Assembly (NCBI GenBank): GCA_016630955.3
Contig: CM049987.1
Coordinates: 124,001 to 188,000 of the forward strand
Source: Didymella arachidicola
Taxonomy: Eukaryota > Ascomycota > Dothideomycetes > Pleosporales > Didymellaceae
Length of the DNA: 64,000 bases
Direction of reading: 5' to 3'
Part shown: positions 22,990-35,963 of the stretch, piece after piece
Position numbering within the stretch: position 1 is the stretch's first letter
How the letters are laid out: each line of letters opens with the position of its first letter
Translations under genes and position numbers: made by a program
The notes under the pieces: generated by a model
Told to the model about the DNA's origin: nothing
Databases searched by the model: none
Seen by the model: only the letters and a program-made list of their open reading frames with translations

Positions 22990-25900
22990 ATTAACTACAC
23001 TTCTTCACGACTGCTGCGCATCCGCGGCGTACGCACCGCTGTCGCCGTAAGCCACGCTGCTTCGCGCGCGTGACGTTCATATCCACATTAATACTTCGAG
23101 GGTGTGATTTGACGCTACGTTTACGGGTCTTGTTGCCCTTCTTCTGTACATCTACCAGTATTCAGCATCGTAGCTCCTTGCTTTTCTTTCTGATTTTCTA
23201 GACTTCGACGGCTCGTCACGGCAGCGGAACTGTTTTGGGAGGCTATCTGCATATGGCTTTTTCTTGCATCAACTGTATTTGCATTCACGGGTCTCGCAAT
23301 GCTTCGCCGAGCGTTCTCGCTTCGCGTTGCACTGCCACTTTTCCCTACCGCTCCGTTTTGTCTTGTTCTCCACATAGGACCATGTACGCCAAGGAACGGT
23401 GTTTGCACCTATTTGCCTGGACTTGGGATATTACGGTTAGGGCAGCGGGCGCTGGCAGGATAAAAGGGCATGTCTTGATTTGGAACTCAGGGGTTACAGG
23501 ATAATGTGGGCATTGGCAGGCCTGCGCAGGCGCTGGTCAGTCTACGGGTTCTACGATAATGAGTTGGTAAACGAGTAGGATGACGGCGTTGTGGAGACTG
23601 GGCATAGCGGCATGCAGAAAGTCACCGGTACGTCCATGCTCAGCTGCAGCTTCCGGTGGCCTCGAATTCCAAGAGTCCGCACAAAAAGTATTCAACAAAC
23701 TATCCGCCCAGGAGTTGGGTGCCAATTGGACACTCCTTCGCGCGTGCCCAAGCTTTGGAGGCGTGAACTACAGATGCCAGGATTGTGGGGTTGGTATAGT
23801 GGATATGACGGCACGAATCGACATGATTGGGCTGCCGGTCGGGCAGCAAATGTACCTGTACCATAGACGATTACTTACTATAGACATTAGCAACGCTTCA
23901 CTGCAAACTTTGTTCACATACAAGTTTCATTCCAGGTTTCTTTGTGCTCTTGCTGTGTTGTCAATGTGCCGTCGTCGCCCCTTCGCTGCAGGGTTCAGGA
24001 TCCTTCTCGCCTCACATTATTCCTTCTACCTCATCGACAGTCCATTGCAACCCGACTGGCAGCCTCACCGCATACAGCCTCGCCGCATACAGCCTCGCAA
24101 CAACACTTTCACAGGTTTATTTGGATCAGGCCGGACGTCCGGCGCAGGCCGTGTCCCCGTGCATGCCGGCGACCTAAACATGGCTGCTGTCACCTGCAAA
24201 AAAGCAACCACGTCCCCGACCAAACCCGCGGAAACATGATCGGCGCATGCTTTTCCCACCAGGGGCGTTCGCCTATCTCCAATGATCCACTGCGAGCTGT
24301 CAACGATCCATCACATCTTATCACATTGCAGAGGTGGAGTCCACCACGGCGGTGCTACATAATCCCGGCTATTGTTTCTAGACGGCGGTCATCAAGCGCA
24401 GCGAGGGCGCTGTATTGCCGATACTCTAGCATCGCACCGAGCGCAATGCACCAGGTGCAGTGCACCGAACGCAATTGCACGAAGCAGCTGTGATCGTGTC
24501 TAGTGCATCGCACTTCATTATTACGCATGGCTCCGCGGTACGCGACTCCACATCAACAAAAGCAATTCGGCCATGTCCAGCTCGCCCAAATCGTGGGTCT
24601 ATTTTCAGGAACAGCCTCTCCATGACGAGGTCTCAGCCGCATGCGCTGTTCCGACCGGCTCGGCTTGCATCCTCACACCTGCTTGATCGCCCTCCCTTCC
24701 ACTAGCGCGGATCCCCTCAAAGTGGAGACGAATCATTTAGCCGGTCGTCTCCGCGCCCTTGGAGCAAGCCCTCGATCACGCCGCAGCTGACAGCGGTTGC
24801 TCACATTAGCTCCTGGTCACATATGAGGGTAACTGTGCATCTTGTACTCACATACGCAGTCGAGCCATACATTGCGTCGTTCTCCATCGAATACATCTGC
24901 GCACACATCGGCCGTCTAGCATCCGCTGCTTTTACTAGAACTGACTCGAGGACAGACCGCCGGTTGCGCGCACATTCACATTCTTGCGCACGTAAGGAGA
25001 CCTTACCAGACTTTGCGAGTTCCCATTTCGATTTGATCTGATGTGGTAGTCGTCATCTGATTCGCATTCAGCGAGATTGGTGTTCATGCAACCGCACCTA
25101 GGGTACACTACTCACGCAAGGATCGTCGACACTCCACCGCGACCCTGGTCGATACCGTACCAGCTATTATCATGTTGTGGAAGAAGCTGTCAGTCCACTC
25201 TCGTGACCATAAAATTGTGGCTCCCCCAGCTCGGTAGCACGGAAGCATGCGCTATCGGAGCTGTCGCTGCAGCTAGCCTTTTCGCTGTTGTGCTCTCAAT
25301 CGGCGTTGTACGGAGAACACCGCAGCTAGAGTTTCTGTCTGGTGTACATCATGACTTACGCATTGGTGTAGTAAGGCCCGCCGTTGATTCAGGTAGATGG
25401 GCTGGTGAACTTCAGACAACCAACACTAAGAAGCAAGGCTAGACACAGCCTGCACGTACAAAGCAGCTTGTGCGAGTTTGACAAGGCACTGTGGACACGC
25501 GTTGCACAGCGACGGGTACGTGCATCTCTTGGGTCAGTACACAGCTGTTTCAGCCCGCTGCACACGATCAATAATTTTTGCGGCGCCAACCTCGTGCTGC
25601 AAGCGTGGTAGTCGTACATCCACCGTTGGCGCCCTTTGCGATCATTTTAAATGTCACTGCTACGTTGTAATCTACGGTGTATCAGTGCATTGGGTGTAGG
25701 TGCGGTGCCCAGAGTCTCCGAAAGGACTAAAAACCTGTCCCATCCTATCAGGTGACATGGTGTGAGAGATCGAATCCTGGGCGGATGAAAGCCTATACAA
25801 CAGTCGCGACAGAAAGCACGACCTCCCTTGCTGCTTGATCTAAATTACATGGCATCGGCGCTGGATACAAGTCACAGTCGTGAACGCTAGAAGGTACGCT

Positions 25901-27944
25901 GTCCACGCGACGGCAATGTACATCATCGCATTGACATGATGTCCAATCCGTATCAATACTACTGGTAAGACAGCGTCATCATACACTTCTGCAAGACTCA
26001 TTCGGATCCTCAGTAAACAAGCCATCTTATTCACGCGTTACACAATGCATCAATGCTCAAAACAGATCAACCAGAAGTCTGTCTAGTATGTCTTTCTGTT
26101 AGCACTGATCACAGTTTAGTCTACAGATCTTACACCAGCCGTCACATCATAGATTAGGTTCTAGGTTAGTTAATTACATTCTCGTATCTCATGAGCGTGC
26201 CACCCAGATCGGCCAACGCACTGCTCAAGAACACCACTTTGTTCTCAGTGTGTACTCAGGAGAGGTTCCCAATACTGCCTGCCTAGCTGTTCAGTCTAAC
26301 CATTCAACAAATGTCAGAAACTCCAACTTGTTACTCTCATGCCTCCCAACCCTACCATCAGACTTCTTCTCGCTCGACAGAAGCGCCCACCGCCATATCT
26401 TTCAGTGCATCCCACTTGCCGCTAAGTGGCCAGCGTGGCTTGACCAATCTATACCCAAGTCAGCATGGTCAACATAATCTATCCGTCTACATGTCTGCCA
26501 GGGCCCCGGACTGTGGAGTCAGTTGAATGCCAACGCCACGGTACGGGTCAAGGCTTCCAGCACCGACTGGATCGTTGATCCGAATAGTAAATACGAACGC
26601 CACCAACGTTCAGACTTTACGCTGCATTTGACCCAGACTATGCGCCATGCAAATGTATAACACAGCGGTGCTCAACGGCGGTACTGATGATGCGCTAGCA
26701 ATTTTGGTTGCCATTTGGCTGGCGCATATCTTCGAACCACCGCTTGAGAGACATGACATTTATCTCAGGAGTCATAGGGAATTCTTCGATAGATGGACGT
26801 ACTACCAACGGACTTTGAAATCACTGCGTCTCAGTATTGATATTTTAAAGCGTATATTTCCCCTAGGGTCTGGGAAGATATCTATCATAAGCAGTTCCTG
26901 TGCCGTCAAGTGGCTGAAACTGTGTGGGCGACAGTCTGAGTGACACACCCAGGGTATAACAGGGCCTCTGACTACTTCCATGCTCCTACGAGCAGCATTG
27001 TGGGTGTGAAGTCACTGTACCAGACTTAGAGGTATGGCGCACAAGATGAGAATTACCTAGGTATGTAATTGCCACACACACGGTTTCGATTGTCCAGTAG
27101 GTGACAGTCTGTTACCAGCTCAGACAGGCAGTGTATGATCCACAGGGTCATCGGTATATTTTTTCTACTTGACGGACGATCAAATCCAATCGTCGTGAGC
27201 AGACGGACTTTGAAGGCAAGCCATCAGTCACTCTTCAAAGTGTTGCACATGTATCTCGCCTGCCCTCCAATGAACCTCGTGCTGCCCATCTGTTGGTAGA
27301 GAGAAGCGTCAGCTCTTCTAATTCCAAATCCTCGGCTGCACCTCGAATATCACATGGCTGCCGATGCTTATTCCCAAGTAAACCCAAAGCATTTACCTCG
27401 TATTCATGTCTGATATCATCCGGAGCGTCCTTCGCAAAGCCAGTCAGGCAACTTGATTCAGTCGTTGCGGCAGGTAGCGCGGGGATCACGCAGAGAGGAT
27501 TACCCAGCGCATAAGTCGGTTCACGCGGATTCCGGGAGCCAGACGACGATGTGGACTGGTGTGAGCTTTGCTGGTGGACGATGTGGGATTTCCTGGCGAC
27601 GATGTGCGTCATACAGTACAGTGCGATTTACCTCGAGACAAGTTGAGGCAAGGGCATAGACTGCAGAAGAGTGAACTGACTGCTTGAGTTGCATACTATA
27701 AGGGTCAAATCTCCCGGTGGTGCTATCACTGCTACGCCTTGAGTGTGACGAGGACTGATTATCTGCAACGAAAAGGACGGTGTTAATCGGGTGTGCGCGC
27801 GGAGTAGTAGAACGGTCGATATTCACTGATGAATCGAAAGGCACGGTTGGTGGCTGACTCCAACTTGAGGGAATACCGAGAGGATAAAATACAACGCAGC
27901 ACATACAAAGCACCCCATCAGGAACCCCGTAATAAACACCCACT
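22990..27944. other. Gene-poor region, 4.95 kb
   Basis: The longest frame is 219 codons at 23580-24239 on the plus strand, without recognisable domains. A 15-bp tandem repeat sits at 24060-24098. The part from about 25000 to 27200 appears more AT-rich than the flanks and contains many short frames, which could mark an old degraded element, but I find no terminal repeats or transposase motifs. A minus-strand frame at 27235-27612 is unsupported. Confidence 0.45.
24060..24098. repeat. Short tandem repeat, 15-bp unit, about 2.6 copies
   Basis: The unit CAGCCTCRCCGCATA occurs at 24060-24074 and 24075-24089 and begins again at 24090. It lies outside any supported gene. Confidence 0.8.
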
Positions 27945-28917
27945 CTACATCCCAACCGCCACCACTCCCAAAACACCCAGCCCCAACCACCCCATCCCCA
28001 TCATCCCAGCCACACTCGCCGCCCCCGTCTCCACTCTCCTACTCCCCCCCTGCACATTCCTCGGCGCAGCGCAAACAAGACTCGTCCGCGTCTCGCCCCC
28101 CTCCTGCACCGCAACGAGCCACGGCATCGGCTGGCTGACATACCTATCGTACCAGGTGAACATGCTCGGATCCGCGGCATCGCTCGATTTAGCGCCGTCG
28201 AATTCGATGCCGAAGAGCGCGTGATTGATGTACGATGCTGGGGGTTGGTCGGCGCCGGGGACGCGGGGGGATGTGCAGGTAGCGTTGTTTGCGGTGAGGG
28301 GTTTGGAAGTGGATATAGCTGTGGACGGGAGTTAGAACGACGTCTCACCGTCAACGGATAAAAGGGGATCCATCGGGAGAGCGCAGATGGCGAAAAGAAA
28401 AGTGCAAAGTAAGGTGCCTATAGCGCAGATACATACCCTGATACCCATCCGCGAGCGCGCTCCCGCCACACGCCTTCTCGAATCCCTCTCGATTCGGCAG
28501 ATTCGGACAGTCGTCCCCTGCGAGCAGGACGCTCCCTCTGATGAAGTCGATGCAATTCTGACTCAGGCTGCCCGTGCATCCTCCATTCGGCGTGCCGCTT
28601 GACTGCGCAGCGAGCACGTCCGTTAGCCAGTACACACACGCCCGACTCGTCGAATTCTCTGGCGTGCTGAGCCACCCGTTAATTGAGGCGCGCGCGGAGG
28701 TATTGCTGCGTGTGTCATTCAGCGAAACGGTGAGATACCAGGCTTCCGACGTGATGTTAACCGGAACAACGTCGGATGCGTTTACGGGGGCGTCGAGATT
28801 GTAGCTGGGAGCATTGCAGGTCCTATTCGACGGCGTCGTGGTGTTATTATCTTGGGCTAGTGTTGAGGTCGCGAGGAGTGTGAGGATCGTTGAGATTGTG
28901 GGTAAGAGACTGCGCAT
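27945..28917 (-). CDS. Small secreted protein, probably GPI-anchored, cysteine-containing
   Basis: Two exons on the minus strand, 28917-28437 and 28318-27945, encode 284 residues; the intron has a GTATGT donor and CAG acceptor in phase 1. I use the ATG at 28917, which opens a signal peptide (MRSLLPTISTILTLLATSTLA) cut before QDNNTTT. The mature part has about eight cysteines, several N-glycosylation sequons (NNTT, NRT, NAS, NIT, NDT, NST) and a conserved-looking core with CVYWLTDVL and GGCTGSLSQNCIDFI. The C-terminus has a serine/glycine spacer, then a hydrophobic tail (GMGWLGLGVLGVVAVGM) with no charged residue after it, as expected for GPI attachment. It should reside on the plasma membrane or wall. 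The family is unknown to me. Confidence 0.8.
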
Positions 28918-29901
28918 TTTCACAAAGAAGCGGAGTATTGATACGATATAATTGCATTGTCAAATGATGGCGTGAAGGTCCCCACACCGGGACGGGGAAC
29001 CGAGTGTGAGTACTTGTACCTGACCCATCTCAGGTTACCACTCTACTCCAAGATCTGCATTGCTTTCAAGTCAGCCACCCTGGGGAAAGAGGAAGACCAG
29101 CGGTTGGCGCGTATGTCACTCGGCAAGGCTGTGTTGTGGCTTGCCTTCGCAAGTTCAGATGCTGATTGGTTATCTGACATACGCCATGCCCCAGGCGCGC
29201 CTTCTTGGCTGCCCGCCGTGAAGTAAGCCTTGTTAGTTATTGCCGGCGTGTACCTTCTTCCACGATGGTGTCAGCATTGAATCTTATTGCGAGTTTTGCC
29301 AATACTACGTGCCAATTCCATCCGTGCTTCATCGCTGGGTTGTTGGTTTATTTATAGATTCTCCCTAAGTCGAAGCATCCCCTTAGAACCATCGACACGG
29401 TCTCCATACATTTCGATATACGCCTGTGATGAGGTATAGATGGACATCTGGTCATCTTTCTCGCCGGCCAAGGATTCACAACGAAGTAGCGCTGCGAAAA
29501 TACCTGCGCCAACGTTGACTCTCCATTCATCCCCCCCCTTCCCCCTCACCATCCCACCACACCCCCCTTCACCCACCATTATTCCCCCCCTCTCTAAAAC
29601 CCACACCACACAAAACCCACAAAAGATGCTTATGCCCTATCCCACCAAAAAACGCTCTCGTACATGCTTCTAAACTCAACCCACACACACTCTCTCAAAA
29701 AGTATGCGTAAATCGCTGCCTGCCGCTCGCTTGCTCACCAAAGCAAAGAAAGATAGTCACGTGGATGGATATACATGGTACTGGTATGGTATCGCGGAAG
29801 CCAAGATGCATCTGTAAACGCCGCGCTCGCTCAAAAGTAAAAACTGAACAACATGATCGCTCTTTGCCGTGTATATCGCCGTGGCATATTTCCGGCTTTG
29901 T
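28918..29901. other. Intergenic, 1.0 kb
   Basis: Promoter side of the secreted-protein gene and 3' side of the RhoGEF-like gene, both on the minus strand. A C-rich stretch at 29529-29600 (runs of 6-9 C separated by T or A) is conspicuous; on the transcribed strand it would be G-rich. Confidence 0.55.
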
Positions 29902-32900
29902 CTAATACCTCATCTTGCCTAGCAGCGAGAAGCAGTACGCGGCTTCTCGCTCGCTCTTCATCTGGATCATGAAGACCCTTGCTCGTGCGCCATTGACGCC
30001 GCCCGTGTGCGCAACCTGGCCCACTTGTCCGTACTCGTCGATGTTGTCTTCCCACACAGATACTGCGATGCCGCTGCGTGCCACTCGTTCGAAGCACGTT
30101 TCTGAAAGCGTCACGTCGAGCAGGATCTGTTCGTCTTTCTTGCTGGTCACGACGATGCGGCGCTCCTGCGTGCGGTCTCGTGTACCTGGAGAACGCTGGA
30201 GGGGATTCGGGCTGCCTGGGGCGCTTGGGTGTGGACTTGGTAGCATGATAGTAAGTCTTGCTCCACCCATGTCGCGCCATTTCTTTAGGCTCTCCCGCTC
30301 GTAAAGTCTGCATTTGGTGTTTGTGATGCCTGCGGGCGCACCGACTGCTCCACCTGGTCCGTTTGGCGATGATGAGCCCGAGCCAGGAAGAGATCCACTT
30401 GATCCGGTGTCGAAGCTGTTAAGTGACCTTGATCCTAGGGTAGAGTTGCGTACACTGAATACACCGCCCTTGCCAAAGGTGAAGCGACTGAGTGCGGATC
30501 GCATTGCGGTGCCCATGGTACCGACCGAGGACTCCGTGGCGGCGGAGACTGAGGCCGCGCGCGTGCTTGACTTCCTGTAGCTGCTCCTGCGACCAAGTGT
30601 GCCACCAAATAGACCAGATCCCGTGGAAGCAGCATTCGTTCTTTCTGCGTTGCGGCGGTCCATTGCCTCTGCCCAACTTGACTGCCCATATGGTCCTCGG
30701 GCATTTTGCAGAGCAATGTATGTCGGATTATTGATACGGGATTGATTGATCATGGCGTACAGCTGCGCACACTCTGCGGCGTTGCGACTCCTCAGCATGA
30801 TGTTATTTCCTGTCGTGATGCGGGAGTCGGGTGTCGGCGGCGAACGGATGGAGATGTCAATTGCTGTTGACTTGCGCAAGGGGACCAGGGGGGTAAGCTC
30901 AACCGCAATAAGGGGAGCACGTCCTCCTGGCTGTATGATCTCGTCACCGTCGGACACTAGTGGTTTGGAGTGGGTAGCAGTAATCTCGAACACCTCAATC
31001 TTGCCTGGTGTAACAACGATGCTACACTCGTCGGGATGCAGACTATCCCACCGTCCAGTATCTGACCAGGAAAAGATAGATGCAATCGCCTTCGCAGCCT
31101 TGGCAGAATCTGTCGGGATGGCACGGTAGGGCTGGTTCGATGCTGATTGAGATGGAGTGATGGTTTCGTTGGGCAAGGTGTAAATTGAAGCTGGTGGGGA
31201 CACCTTTGGGAACTCCTGGGTCTCTTCGGGCAAAGCCTCGAGCTTGACGGTGTCTCTGCCCGCCGAAGATGGGCGGTTGGCGTAGCTGCGTGATCTGCTT
31301 AGTGGCATCAATGGTGTTGGGATGTCATCGTCTAGTTCGTCCTCCGACGACTCAGAAGTTAGGCTGGCGTCGCCTGAATCGCTCGCATCCTCTTCCGATA
31401 CGATTTCTTCCTCGCTCTCACTAGACGACTCAGTGCAAGTTGACGGTTCATATTCATGCTTGAGAGGAGACGATGACCGGCGCTTGGTCTTCCATCCAGG
31501 CAATACGGGTGTGAAGTCTGGTGTCTTTGTGCCCTTTATAGTGACTGGACTGGCAGATCGGTGTGGTGGCGGCGGTGGCGGTGCATCTTCTTCGTCGTTG
31601 AGGGTTTTTGGAGTCTTGCTCAATCTTGGTGGTGCCGAGGACGGCGGCTCAGGTATCTCGTCGGCATTTGCAGCCTCTCTCAATGGCGTTGAGGGCTGAC
31701 TCGACTTCCTTAGCCTTGGGATTGATGGTAGTTCCATTGATGGTGTCGAAGATACTCTCCTGTGTGTGCCTGGTCGTGGTGGGGAGCCTGGAGGCGAGAC
31801 TTGCTCTTCTTCGACAGATTCTTCGCTTCCGTCGGACTCGTCCGAAAAGGCTGCCTCTGATGTTGGCATCCATACACTAAAATTCTTGCCACGGCGCTTC
31901 GTTGACTTGCGGCGGGGTTGCTTCTCTTCCTGGATAATGGTGGCTTCGCGAGTCTGGAGCGGCTTTGGCTCGTCAAAGAATTCGATAGGGTCGTCGAGAG
32001 TGATTTGACGGGAGGGCCGTTGTGAGACGGGTGGTGATGTCACCGTCCTTGAGAGTCTCTTTGCTTTCGTGCGCTTCAGCCCTGTGGGCGATGCGGTGCC
32101 GTCCGAGCGCGACGCTTCATCGAAGCTGCTTCGTAGTGTTTTGTCTGTGTCTACTTCAGGACGTCTAGTGCGTCGCACAGTGCCCAAGTTTGCTTGTGGA
32201 ACTGGCGGGGAGACGTCGCTTGCATCGCGGTTCCTACTTGCAAGGGAGCCGTCACCACTTGGTGGCGTGATCGGTGATACCGTGCGCGACTGTCGGCGTC
32301 TGTCAGGTGTGTCGTAGTTCCAGACCTTTGAGACTTCCGTGTGCTGTTCGCCGAGAGGGATCTCGATCTCATGAGGGCTTGGTGTCCTGCTCTTGAAAGG
32401 TAGCGTTGACGCAGTCGCTGCGGACACTAAAGAGGAACCATGGCTGCTTGTGGGTCTCGGTATTTGGCCTGGGATCATCTGGTCTCGCTTGATCTCGGAA
32501 ATTGGCGGTGGAATAGGCGTCAGTCCAAGCATTTGCACCCACTCGAATCCGGCTTGCTCATCTTCGGCCGTGAGTGACATCACTTCGCTCCATTCAGACC
32601 CATCGGCCTGGTTTCCGCGGATCATGACAATGATCTCGCCCTTCAAGTCACCATTACGAGCAGAAATACGACTCAACTGAATGGGTGGAAGGAGGAGCCA
32701 TCGACCTGTGGGATCGACTTCGCACAGCAGGACATCTCCACCGTGTCCTATGCCGGGTGCATTGTCGCGGAGCAGGAGCTCAACGCGACAGCTCAACTCC
32801 TGACCACTGGAATGGTACAGGTACATGTCGAAGTAATCTCGAGCCCTCACACACCGAGTCGCATCGATTCTTACGCCAGCAAGCGGGGCGAGGCTGCGAG

Positions 32901-35900
32901 GATCACGAGCTCGGGTGGCATCAATAGTGGCGGCAGCTTCGTCCTCCAGTCGGGCTTGCTCGTCGTTGGACCTCTTTCTCGCGGCTGTGACGAGGTCTTG
33001 GAAAGTGGCTGATATCTTGTCTGCACGTTCTGAAGGCTTGACGTGATTGATGCCCTGGGTCAGTATTAGCAACGTTCATGAGCATGTGTACAATTTGTAA
33101 AACTTGCCTTCAGGGTTTTTGCGAGGTACTTCAATCGCACCAGTGGCCTCTTGAGCATATATGCGACATCGACTCGCTCGCCATCGCCGTTCACCACGTA
33201 TCCTTCGGCATTGCGCGGCATCCCTTCGTCCCACGGAGCACCATCATCGGGGCCGTTTACAATCTTTGCTGGCTTGAACGGATCGTCGTCGGCAGGGGCA
33301 AGGCTGATGACAACGTCCTGGAAGCCGAGCCGCCATACGCTGATGTAATCACCGTAGACGCGTTGGGCACTCTGAGCCCAGGACAGGAAGGCTTCTGACT
33401 CTTCCTTGGGTACTCGCTTGTGTAGTGTCTTGAGTCGCTCGAGGCAGACGCCCATGTCCATGATGGGCTTGGTGACCTCGCTGGGATCAGACTTGGCGGA
33501 GCGAGAGAAGAGACCGACAGCGACAGCGGAGTCGGTCTTTGAAAGGACGCAGCTGAGGAGGACAGGAATGACGCCGTCGACAATGGTGCGCAGCTCGCGC
33601 ATGTATTTTGCCTCGTCGTTAGCAAGTTCCCTCATGATGTCAGGTATTGTGGCAGTAGCAAGGCGGCTTCTGTTGGTTCGAATGCTGCGCGCGGAGACAA
33701 TGCTCTTCGCTCCTGCCTTGGGCATTGACAACACTGATATCAGGTCCGCATGACTCGCCAGCCTGTTCTTCCTCGTGCTCCTGCGACTGACGATTGTAGA
33801 TGTTTCGTTCAACTGCGAGCCGACTTCTGAAGCAGTCACGGTCTGGTCGTCACTGAAGGCAGACTCGCTCACTTCAGATCCAGGAACGTCTGTGTTGGGC
33901 GCTTGCTGCACCTTGCTCGGAAACGAGTCGACCGAGGCGATAGTAGAGAGACGTTTGCCTCTTGATGGGAGATGGCGCTGGACTGCAAGCGGGCGTGGTC
34001 TGAGCGGAATCTGCTCAGAGTCCACTGAGGATGCGCCGACTGATGACGATAGAGCAGAGGAGGCGGCCGAGACAGCCCTGGCGGTATCTGCTTGCTCTTG
34101 TGTGAGTTCATCCGTAGACATGCTTTCCCGCAGGGGTGAGGAGGTAGAGCTCTTGGAGCGGAAATGCTGGCTTTTGCGCCTCGCGCCTCGACGCTTGAGT
34201 GTTGGGGTGGGAGACAGCGGTTGCTCTGGCTGCTCAAGCTCAACCTTTTCGGGAACCGGTGTTGCAGCAGGTTCATCGGAGACGACAGACGAGGCTGCAT
34301 CTTCTACGACGGGTGCACTGGTGTCGATCTTGAGCTCGCGACTGGCTCTTCGTTGTTCGTGGCTGCGACGCCTGCGCCTGCGTCTGCTGCCACTCGCACT
34401 ACCGCTGCCGCTGCCACTGCTGCGCGGCCTTGCCTCCTCAACAGGGGCCGGCTCAACGGGGGTTGGCTCATCTTTGCTCTCTGTGGATGCCGTGACAATG
34501 GATGACTCGGTCCTCATGGTCGACGAAAGGTCGGTTTTCATGGTCGACGAAAAGTCGGTCCTCATGGTCGATGCAAGGTCGACTGTGGACACAGACTCCT
34601 GCGCAGATTCCTTCGATCTCCGTCTGCGGCGGGGCGGGCGTCGCTCTGGCTTTTCATCTTCATCCTTCATCTGCTGAGTGCGGTCGAGCCATGCTTCCAG
34701 CCTGGTGGCGAACTCCTTGTTCTGGGGAGACAGTGCTCGTGGCTGAACGGCGCGCAGTGTTCGCAGGACCTCTTCTTTCTCCATGTCGATTGTGTTGGTT
34801 CTGGTCCTGCGATGCTGCCGTGTAGATTGCCTGAAGCCTTCGTCGTCGGACACAGGCCTGCTCTGGCGGCGCCTCCTCCGCCTCTCCCGTAGTTCATCTG
34901 CACGTGGTGATGTGGCCCTCTGCTTGGGCGCAGGAGCCACACTGGAGGCCTCGTCGTATTCGACGGTGATGAGATTGGCGATGTCCTCGAGGCCCAGCCC
35001 CGGTTCTGAGCTGCGGCCAAATCTATGCTTGACGGGCTCGGCATCTTCGGCAGAGAGCGAGCCCCGAGGCGAGGTCCTTGTGTTCCTGCGGCGGACCTTG
35101 ACGACTTCAGACTTGTCCTTCTTGCGCTCGCGCTTGGGCGACTCGGGCTCGACGATGACCTCGACGCCAGCCAGGTCCTTTGCGCTGCCCGAGCCGCTGC
35201 TGATGGGGCGCTCCTCGTTGCCGGAGCTCTTGGAACTCAGAGGCTTGGACGGGCGTCTCTGCCGCTGGCTGGGCTTCTTCTGGCCGGTGCTCTTGCTGAT
35301 GTAGTTGGCGAGGGTTTGTGGCAGCGGTGCGTGCTGCGACGTCTTGGGTGTGGGCGGTGCAGGCGGCGCAGGCGGTGCGGGCGGCGTCTCTGCGGGACTG
35401 GCCGGCTTGTCCTTCTTGACGATGCGCGAGGGCCGCACCCAGGCGTTGGGGATGGTCTTGGGCGCGGGGCGGGCCGTCTCCTTGGGCGGCGACTGCTTTG
35501 CGCGCCAGTGGGAGTCGCTCACGACGCGCTTCTTCGGGGCGACGGCGCTCTGCACGTCGTCGTCGAGCTCGTTGTGCGCCGGCGAGCCCTTCTTGTCGCT
35601 GTCCGGGCGCTCCGGACTGCGGTCGGCCGACTTGGTGGGCATGTGCGAGGGCGTCCAGTTCGGTTTGTCGGCCGTGGGCTTCGTCTTGGGCGTCGTGGGC
35701 TGCGACTTGGGCCTGGGCGGCTTTGGGCCGGCCTCTGCGGACGGCGGCGCGCTCTCCTCGACGCCCGCCACGGCCGCGTCGTTGCCGCCGTCCTGCTGCC
35801 AGCGCTTGATCTTGTCGCGCACGTTGGCGGGCTTGTTGATGCCGATGGCCTTGGCAAAGTCGTTGCCGGTCATGTTGCTCGCACTGCTCGCCGTCTTCTT

Positions 35901-35963
35901 GCCGGGCGACGCATTTTTCCTGGGGCTCGCTGCGTCCTCAGCGTCGGCGGGCGAGGCAGGCAT
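29902..35963 (-). CDS. DH/PH-domain protein (RhoGEF-like), 2002 residues
   Basis: Two long exons on the minus strand, 35963-33108 and 33054-29902, are joined by a 53-nt intron with a GC donor (AAG|GCAAGT), a CTAAT branch-like site and a CAG acceptor. Without splicing the first frame ends 13 codons later, inside the DH domain. Residues 1-770 are disordered, rich in Ser, Pro, Arg and Lys. A DH-like domain spans about 772-1000 (DEAKYMRELRTIVDG at its start; YMLKRPLVRLKYLAKTLK as the conserved late helix) and runs across the intron. A PH-like domain follows at about 1010-1130 (FDMYLYH, LSRISARNGDLKGEI). A second PH-like fold lies near the C-terminus (WDSLHPDECSIVVTPGKIEVF), and the protein ends with a further compact domain. 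It probably activates a Rho-type GTPase in polarity or septation. The exact orthologue (Bud3-like or other) is not certain. Confidence 0.85.
34507..34578 (-). repeat. Coding tandem repeat, three 24-bp units
   Basis: Three consecutive 24-bp copies inside the disordered part of the RhoGEF-like gene encode STM[RK]T[DE][FLS]S, eight residues per unit. Copies differ at one to four positions, several synonymous. Confidence 0.85.

Noticed and set aside
23785..23860. tRNA-like start GGTTGGTATAGTGGATATGA
   Set aside because: Resembles a D-arm, but no anticodon arm, B box or acceptor pairing follows.
23580..24239. 219-codon plus-strand frame
   Set aside because: No start context, no domain, includes the 15-bp tandem repeat; looks like chance in gene-poor DNA.
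25765..25785. B-box-like GATCGAATCC
   Set aside because: No A box at a proper distance and no cloverleaf can be drawn.
25000..27200. Possible degraded transposon in AT-richer DNA
   Set aside because: No terminal repeats, target-site duplication or transposase/reverse-transcriptase motif seen; left as an unannotated gap.
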